Shown piece after piece: positions 10,501-19,500 of a DNA stretch of 64,000 nt (positions within the stretch are counted from its first letter, which is position 1; the number at the start of each line of letters is the position of its first letter). The stretch spans positions 205,499-269,498 of the forward strand of contig NZ_BAGC01000114.1 in the NCBI RefSeq assembly GCF_000308655.1, given 5' to 3'. Source of the DNA: Nocardia niigatensis NBRC 100131. Lineage in GTDB: Bacteria > Actinomycetota > Actinomycetes > Mycobacteriales > Mycobacteriaceae. The notes under the pieces were generated by a model that saw only the letters and a list, made by a program, of their open reading frames with translations, did no database searches and was not told the origin of the DNA. The position numbers were made by a program, and so were the translations under genes.

Positions 10501-13500
10501 CCTGTCCGAACTGTTCGACACCGCTATCACGTTCCAGTCGTTCCCCGTCGACCGGATGGCACTGCAGCACCTCGTCGATTCGGCGGGCCTGCGGGTGAAC
10601 GAACTCCGCGGCGTGGACGCGACGCCCTACCCGCTGAGCCTGGTCGTGGAACCGCTGCCGTCCGAGCACGGTGAGGTACAGGGACTGCGGATCACCCTCC
10701 GATTCCATGACCGGGTCTTCGACACCGGGTCGGCGCGCCGCATTCTCGACCGCTTCGTCGAATTGCTGTGCGGGATCGGCGCACACGCCGATCTGCGGCT
10801 GGGCGAGCTGGCGCTCGGCGAGGAATCGCGGCCATCGTGGCCGGAATCAGCTGGGACAGAAACGATCCCGGAGACCTTGGACCGCATCCTCGCCGCCTCC
10901 GCCGCCGAACCCGACGCGATCGCCGTGCGGTACGGCACGGACGCCATGACCTACCGGCAGCTCGACGAGCGGTCCACCCGTCTGGCCCGAGTCCTGCTGC
11001 GGCACGGCGCCCGGCGGGGACAGGTCGTCGCCTGTGTGCTGCCACGCTCCCTGGCGACCACTGTCACCCTGTGGGCCGTGGCGAAGTCCGGTGCCGCATT
11101 CCTGCCGATCGATCCGACCCTGCCCGCGGACCGGATCGATTTCCTGCTGTCGGACTCGGGAACCGTGCTCGGCCTGACCGACACGTCCACCGGGAGAGGA
11201 GCTCCGGACGGAGTCGAGTGGCTGATCCTCGACGAGGAGCGGACGCTCAGCGCCGTCGACTCGGCTTCCGCCCGGCCGATCACCGATGCCGAACGCGGCG
11301 GGCCGATCCGGCGGGATCAGCTCGCGTACGTGAGCTACACCTCCGGGTCGACCGGAACGCCGAAGGGCGTGCTCGTCAGCCATCGCGGCCTGGCCGATCT
11401 CGTCGCGGCGCAACGGCGGCTGTTCGGCGTCGACCCGATGTCGGTGGTCCTGCAGGTCGCCTCGCCCAGCTTCGACGCCTCGGTCTTCGAGTTGTTGATG
11501 GCGCACGGTTCGGGCGGCCGGCTGGTCGTCTCCCCCGCCGAGGTCTACGCCGGCCAGCAGCTGGCGGATCTGATTGCGCGTGAACATGTTTCGCATGCCG
11601 TGGTGACCCCCTCGGCGCTGGCGACGGTCCCGGCCGACGGTCTCGACGGGCTGCGCCTGCTGGCGACCGCCGGTGAGCCGGTCGGCCCCGAACTGGTCGA
11701 TCGGTGGGCGCCGGGGCGCACCATGCTCAATCTGTACGGCCCGAGCGAGAGCACCATCTGGGCCACCGCCAGCGACGCGCTGGCGCCCGGTGCCGCCATC
11801 ACCATCGGCCGGCCGGTCGGTCCCGTCGCGACCGTGGTCCTGGACACCTGGTTGCGTCCCGTGCCGCACGGTGTCGCGGGCGAGCTGTACCTGTTCGGCG
11901 CCGGCCTGGCCGACGGCTACGTCGCCCGGGCGGCGCTGAGCGCGGCACGGTTCGTCGCATGCCCGTTCGGGGAGCCGGGTCAGCGCATGTACCGGACCGG
12001 TGACGTGGTTCGCCACAACGCCGATGGAGAGCTGGAGTTCCTGGGGCGCAACGATTTCCAGGTGAAGGTGCACGGCACCAGAATCGAGCTGGGGGAAATC
12101 GACGCGGCGCTGGGCGCGCGTGCGGAGGTGGCCTACGCGGTCACCGTGCCACGCCGCGACGACGCGCGGCCGTTGCAGCTGGTGTCCTATGTCGTGCCCG
12201 CGACCGGGATCGAGGTATCGGGTGCGGAATTGCGGGCGGCGCTGGCCGAGACGCTGCCCCGGACCATGGTGCCGTCCGCGGTGATCGTGCTGGACGAGGT
12301 GCCACTGACCGCCAACGGAAAGCTGGATCGCGAGCGGTTGCCGAAGCCGGTTGCCGTCGCACGCGAGTTCCGCCCGCCGGCACCAGGAGTGGAGGAGTTG
12401 GTCGCGCGCACCTTCGAGCAGGTGCTCGACGTGGACAGGGTGGGCGCCGACGACGACTTCTTCGCGCTGGGCGGCGATTCACTGAGCGCCTCGCTGGTGG
12501 TCGGGCGTCTGGGTGCGGCCTTGAACGTGCGCGTGCCGGTGCGGGCCGTCTTCGAGTCCCCCACTGTCGGCGAATTGGCCGCGCGCACCGGGTCACTCAG
12601 CGGCGGGGGCCGGTTGCCCCTGCGGTCCGGAATGCATCCCGACCCGGTGCCGCTGTCGCTGGCGCAGCAGCGGATGTGGTTCCTGAACCGGTTCGAGCCG
12701 GATTCTGCGGCGTACAACATTCCGGTGATGCTGCGGTTGTCCGGGCAACTGGACATCGAAGCGCTGAGCGCCGCGATCGGAGACGTGGCCGCACGTCACG
12801 ACGTACTGCGGACGATCTATCCGGAATCCTCCGGTGAACCGCGACAGGTCGTACTCGACGAGCCCGCGATGGCGGTGGAGCGGGCGCGCGTACCGGCGGA
12901 CGCGGTCCCGGAGGTGGTGGGCGAGTTCGTGCGACGCGGATTCGATGTGACCGCCCGGGTGCCGATGCGAGTGGGACTGTTCGCGCTCGACGCCGAACAC
13001 GACAGCGACACAGGAGAATTCCTGCTGGTGCTGGTGGTGCATCACATCGCCGGCGATGGTCAGTCGATGGGGCCGCTGGCTCATGACGTGATGGCGGCGT
13101 ATGCCGCCCGGCTCACCGGCCACGCACCGCAGTGGGAGCCACTCGCCGTGCAGTACGCGGATTTCGCGTGGTGGCAACGCCAGATGCTGGGCGCCGCAGA
13201 CGATCCGGCGTCGTTGCTGTCCGCGCAACTGGAGTTCTGGCGCTCGACACTCGCGGGCGCACCCGACCGGCTGGACCTGCCGGCGGACCGGCCACGCCCG
13301 GCCGTCGCCTCGCTCTCGGGTGGCCGGGTACCGGTCGAGATCGACGCGCGGCTGCACGAACGACTGCTCACGCTGGCCCGGTCGCAGAACTCGTCGCTGT
13401 TCATGGTGGTGCATGCCGCGCTGGCGACGGTGCTGGGGCGGCTCAGCGGCACCGATGACGTCGTGATCGGCACCCCGGTCGCGGGCCGGGGCGAGCCCGG

Positions 13501-16500
13501 CCTGGACGCGCTGGTCGGGATGTTCGTGAACACGCTGGCCTTGCGGACCCGGGTCGACGCCGGCGAGCCGTTCACCGACTTGCTGATGCGCACCCGGGAC
13601 ACGGACCTGCTGGCCTTCGAGCACGCGGACGTGCCGTTCGAGCGGGTCGTGGAGGAGTTGAAGCCGGAGCGGTCGGCGGCACGGCATCCGTTGTTCCAGG
13701 TGGCCCTCGCGTTCGAGAATCTGGCGACGGTCGAGGTGGCGCTGCCCGGTGTCCGGATCGCCCGGGCGGAGGTCGATACCGGTGCGACCCAGTTCGACCT
13801 GCAACTGGTGCTGTCCGAAGCGGCCGCCGATGCCGGTTCGGCGCAAGGCATCTCGGGAATGATGAGCTTCGCACGGGATCTGTTCGACGAGGCGACCGCG
13901 GCGGCGATCGTCCGGCGGCTGGTGCGGGTACTGGAAGCCGTCGCCGGCGATCCGGCCGTGGTGATCGGGGATATCGACTGGCTGGACACCGACGAGCGCT
14001 CGGCGCTCACGTCGCGGGTGGGGACACACCCCGCGGCGGCGCCGGAGCCGACCGGATTGCTGCCGGAGCTGTTCTCCTCGGCCGTCCGGGACAATGCCGA
14101 CGGCATCGCCGTCGTCTCGGGCGACGAAACACTGTCGTACGCACAGCTGGACGAACTGTCGAGCAGGCTGGCGCGCTTCCTGATCAGCCGCAGCGCCGGA
14201 CCGGAGAGCCCGGTCCTGGTGGCGGCAGCGCGATCGATGGAGTCCGTCGTCGCGTGGTGGGCGGTCGTGAAGACGGGTGCGGCCTTCGTACCGGTGGACC
14301 CCGGCTATCCCGAAGGCCGGATCGCGCAGATGGTGTCGGATTCGGGTGCGACGCTGGGTGTTACGGTGTCGTCGGCCTCCGGCCGGATGCCCGATTCGGT
14401 GGACTGGATCGTGCTCGACGACGCGGCCGTAGCCGCGCGGATCGACGGGCTGGCGAGCGGCCCGGTGCGCGATGCCGAGCGACTCCGGCCGCTGCGGGCC
14501 TCGAACGTGGCCTACGTGGTCTTCACCTCCGGATCCACCGGAGCGCCCAAGGGCGTCGCCGTCACCCATTCCGGCATCGCCGGCTTCGTCTCGTCGCTGC
14601 GCGCCGACCTCGACCTCGGGCCCGCGTCCAGGGTGCTGCACTTCGCGTCGCCGTCGTTCGACGCCGCGCTGCTGGAGACCCTGATGGCGGTCAGCGGGGC
14701 CGGTGCGCTGGTCGTGGCGCCGACGGAGATCTACGGCGGCGCCGAACTGGCCGAACTCCTACGCGCGCAACAGGTCACCCACGCCTTCATGACCCCCGCC
14801 GCGCTCGCGTCGGTGGATCCGGCCGGGCTGGATCACGTGCGGGTGGTGATGTCCGGCGGCGACGAGGTCCCCGCGGATCTGGTGAACCGTTGGGCCGGAA
14901 CCGATCTCGCCGGCACCCGGAAGTTCCTGGAACTGTACGGGCCGACCGAGGCCACGATGGTCGCCACGGCGACCGGCCCGCTGCGACCGGGTGACCGGCC
15001 GACGCTCGGCGCCCCGCTGCACGGTGTCCAGGCACTGGTGCTGGATTCCCGGCTGCAGCCGGTGCCGGTGGGCGTGGCCGGAGAGTTGTATCTGGCGGGC
15101 CCGGCGCTGGCGCGCGCCTATCTGGACAAGCCGGCCGCGAGTTCGTCGCGGTTCGTGGCGCACCCGTTCGGGGAACCCGGACGCCGCATGTACCGGACCG
15201 GTGACGTGGTGCGCTGGAATGCCGACGGCGCCCTGGAGTTCCTGGGACGCAACGATTTCCAGGTGAAGATCCGTGGCTACCGGGTCGAGCTGGGCGAGAT
15301 CGACGCGGCGCTGACCGCACGGGCGGACGTGGCATACGCGATCACAACGCCGTGGCGCACCGACACGGGTCCGGCGCAGCTGGCGTCCTACGTGGTCCCG
15401 GAATCCGGGGCGAGTCTGTCGGCCGAGGAATTGCGGGCGGCGTTGGCCGAGGTGCTGCCGTCGTACCTGGTACCGGCCGCGGTGATGATCCTCGACGCCA
15501 TCCCCCTGTCGCCGAACGGCAAGCTCGACCGCGCGGCCCTGCCCGAACCCGTCGTGCAGGCCAGGCGATTCCGGGCCCCGGCGACACCGGCCGAGGAGAT
15601 CGTGGCCGGCGTCTTCGCCGAGGTCCTCGGCATCGACGGTCCGATCGGCGCCGACGACGACTTCTTCGAACTGGGCGGCAACAGCCTGGTCGCCACCCGT
15701 GTCGCGGCCAGGATCGGCGCCGCGCTCGACGAGACCGTCCCGGTGTCGATGATCTTCGAGGCGCCGACGGTCGCGAGGTTGGCGGCGCGCGCCGAATCGC
15801 GTGCCCACACCGGCCGGGTGGCGCTGACGGCACAGCCACGGCCGCAGCGAATTCCCCTGTCCTACGCACAGCAGCGGATGTGGTTCCTGAACCGGCTCGA
15901 ACCCGGCTCGGCCGCCTACAGTATTCCGATCGCGCTGCGGCTGTCCGGAGAGCTCGATCTCGACGCGCTGCGCGCGGCCGCCGCGGATGTGCTGAACCGG
16001 CACGAGGTACTGCGGACCGTCTACCCGTATGCCGAGGGCGAACCGTCGCAGGTAGTCCTCCGCACAGCGGAGGCCATCCCGCCGATCACCGCGACCCCGG
16101 TCACGGAATCGGAACTGGCCGAAGCGTTGTCGGCATTCGCCTCGACGGTGTTCGACGTGACGGTAGACGTACCGATGCGGATCCGGCTGTTCGAGCTCGG
16201 GCAGCACGAGTGGGTTCTGGCAGTGGTGGCGCACCACATCGCCTGCGACGGATCGTCGCTGGGCCCGCTGGCGCGGGACATGATGGCCGCGTACTCCGCA
16301 CACCTGATCGGGGAGACCCCCAGCTGGCCGGAGCTGCCGGTGCAGTATGCGGACTACGCGATCTGGGAGCGGGCGGTGCTCGGGACCGAGGACGATCCCG
16401 AATCGCTGCTCAGCGCCCAGATCGACTACTGGACACTCGAATTGGCGGAGCTCCCGACCCTGCTGGAGCTACCGACCGACCGGCCGCGTCCGCCCGTGCA

Positions 16501-19500
16501 GACCTATGCGGGCGCGACCGTGCCGATCACCGTCGACGCCGAGCTGCACGCGGGACTGCAGCAGGTGGCGCAGGCGCACAACGCGACGCTGTTCATGGTC
16601 TTCCACGCCGCGCTGGCGGCCACGCTGGCCCGGCTGGCCGACATGGACGACATCGCGATCGGCACGCCGTACGCGGGACGCGGCGAACCCGAACTCGATG
16701 ATCTGGTCGGGATGTTCGTCAACACCCTCGTGCTGCGGACCCGGTTGACCCCGGGGATGACGTTCACCCAGCTGCTCGAGCACGTGCGCGGGACCGATCT
16801 GGCCGCGTTCGGGCACGCCGATGTGCCGTTCGATCGGCTGGTGCAGGAGCTGAACCCGGTGCGGTCGCATGCGCACCATCCGCTGTTCCAGGTGATGCTG
16901 GCGTTCCAGAACCTCGACAAGGCCGAGTTCGAGCTGCCGGGGCTCTCGGTGGGGGGCGTGACGGCCGAGACCGACACCGCACTGTTCGATCTGCTGGTCA
17001 CGATGTCGGATTCCTACGACTCGGCCGGCGCTCCGGCCGGCGTCAGCGGCGCGGTGACGTACGCGAGCGACCTCTTCGACGAAACCACGGCGACCACCAT
17101 CGCCGAGCGCCTGCTGCGGTTGCTCAGGGCACTGGTGACCGATTCGACGCAGCAGGTGTACGACGTGGATCTGCTCGGCACCGAGGAACTGGAAACCGTA
17201 CTGACGCAGTGGAATTCGACCGATCACCGGCTCCCGTCGGACGAGACGCTGGCCTCGCTGTTCACCGACTCGGTGCGGGCGCACGCGGATCGGCCGGCGG
17301 TGACCTTCGGCGACCGGTCGCTGAGTTACGCGGAATTCGCTTCTCGCGTCCACCGATTGGCGCGGTGGCTCATCGGCCGTGGCGTGGGTCCGGAGTCGCT
17401 GGTGGCGCTGCGTATGCGGCGTTCACTGGATCAGGTCACCGCCATGTACGCGGTGCACGCGGCCGGTGGCGGGTACGTGCCGATCGATCCGGACCTTCCG
17501 GCCGACCGCATCGAGTACATGCTGTCCATTGCCGAGCCGGTACTGGAGCTGTCGTCCCTCGACGGGCTCGAGCTGTCCGGATTCGATGACGCGCCGGTCA
17601 CCGACGCCGATCGGCTCGCACCGCTTCGACCGCACAACGTCGCATACGTGCTCTTCACCTCGGGGTCGACCGGTCGGCCGAAAGGCGTTGCGGTATCGCA
17701 TTGTTCGGTGGTGAACCAGCTGCGGTGGCACGCGGAGGCCTACGCGTTGACGCCGAACGACGTGGTGCTGCAGAAGTCCCCCGCCACGTTCGACATGTCG
17801 GTATGGGAGCTGTTCACGACCCTGGCGATGGGGGCGCGGCTGGTGATCGCACGCGCCGACGGGCATACCGACCTGGCCTATCTCGGCGAAACCATTGCCG
17901 CCGAGCGGGTCACGATCGCCGCGCTGGTGCCGTCGATGCTGGCGGTATTCGCGGAGACGGTGCCCGCGGAGTCGCTGGCGTCGGTGCGGACGCTGCTGGT
18001 CGGCGGTGAGGCGTTCGGTCCCGACGTGGTGGCCGAGGCGCGACGCGCCATGCCCGGGGTCGAGCTGCACAATCTGTACGGGCCGACCGAGTTCACGGTG
18101 GCCGCGACCGCCCATCGGGTCACCGGCGCCGACATCGCGAGCATGCCGATCGGCTCACCGGTATGGAACGCCCGGGCATACGTGCTCGACCACCGGCTGC
18201 ATCCGGTACCGCCCGGTGTCGCCGGCGAGCTGTACCTGGCGGGCGCCCAGCTCGCGCGCGGCTATCGGTCACGTCCGGGCCTGACCGCGGAACGGTTCGT
18301 ACCCGACCCGTTCGACAACGGCGGCCGCCTGTATCGCACGGGCGACCTGGTGCGCTGGACACGCACCGGCGAGTTGGAATACCTGGGCCGCACCGATTTC
18401 CAGGTGAAACTGCGCGGTCTGCGGATCGAACTGGGTGAGATCGAGGCGGTACTCGCCGAGCACCCGAGCGTTGCCCGGGCGATCGCTCTGGTGCACTCCA
18501 CCGGTGCGGCGGAACAGCTCGTCGGCTATGTGGTGCCCGCGGCGGGCGCCACGATCGACACCGCGGATGTGCTGGCGCACGCGGCCCGCCAACTGGCCGA
18601 CTACATGGTGCCCACCACGGTGATGGCGCTCGACTCGGTGCCCCTCACCGTGTCGGGCAAGTTGGACCGCGCGCGGCTCCCGGAGCCGGTGCTCGCGGTG
18701 GGAGAGTTCAGAGAGCCCTCGTCGTGGCTGGAAGGCGAGATAGCCCGAGCCTTCGGAACGGTACTCGGCGTGGATCGGGTCGGCGCCGATGACGACTTCT
18801 ACGCCCTGGGCGGCAACTCCTTGAAGTCGGTACAGGTGGTGAGCGAGTTGCGAAAAGAGCTCGACTACGAGATTCCGATCCGCTGGATGTTGTCCGCGTC
18901 CTGCCCGGCCGACCTCGCGAAGCGGATCGAATCCGGAATGCGCTCCGATTCCACCGTCGAACCGGCCGATGTCGGCTTCGACGTGCTGCTGCCCATCCGG
19001 ACCGGCGGTGAGAAACCACCGCTGTTCTGCATCCACCCGGCCTTGGGCCTGTCGTGGTGCTATCGCACATTCGACAGGTACCTCGCCGAGGATCGGCCGA
19101 TCTATGGCATTCAGGCGCCGCAAATCGCCGGTGAGGTCCCCGGTCCGACGTCGATCGAAGAAATGGCGCAACGCTATTTCGAGGAGATCCGCGCGGTGCA
19201 GCCGCACGGCCCGTATCACCTCCTCGGCTGGTCGCTGGGTGGTGCGATCGCCCAGGCGATTGCCGTCGAGATGCGCACGGCCGGTGAAGAGGTCGCGCTG
19301 CTGGCACTGCTGGATGCCGAGGTGGGCGGTGTCGACGAGTCGACGGTCCGCACGGTCACGGCCGGCGAATTGATCAGCAATCTCGGCCCGGTCATGGGCG
19401 TCGATTTCGTGAGCCCCGATGCCACCGCCCAGGAGGCCGCCGATCTGATCGAACAGCACCTCGGGAGCGGCCTGGGCATCGACGCCGCGGTGATCGAGCG

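Noticed and set aside
12593..14641. A 682-codon antisense frame within NRPS module 4
   Set aside because: Same reasoning: a shadow of the third-position GC bias, with low-complexity composition.
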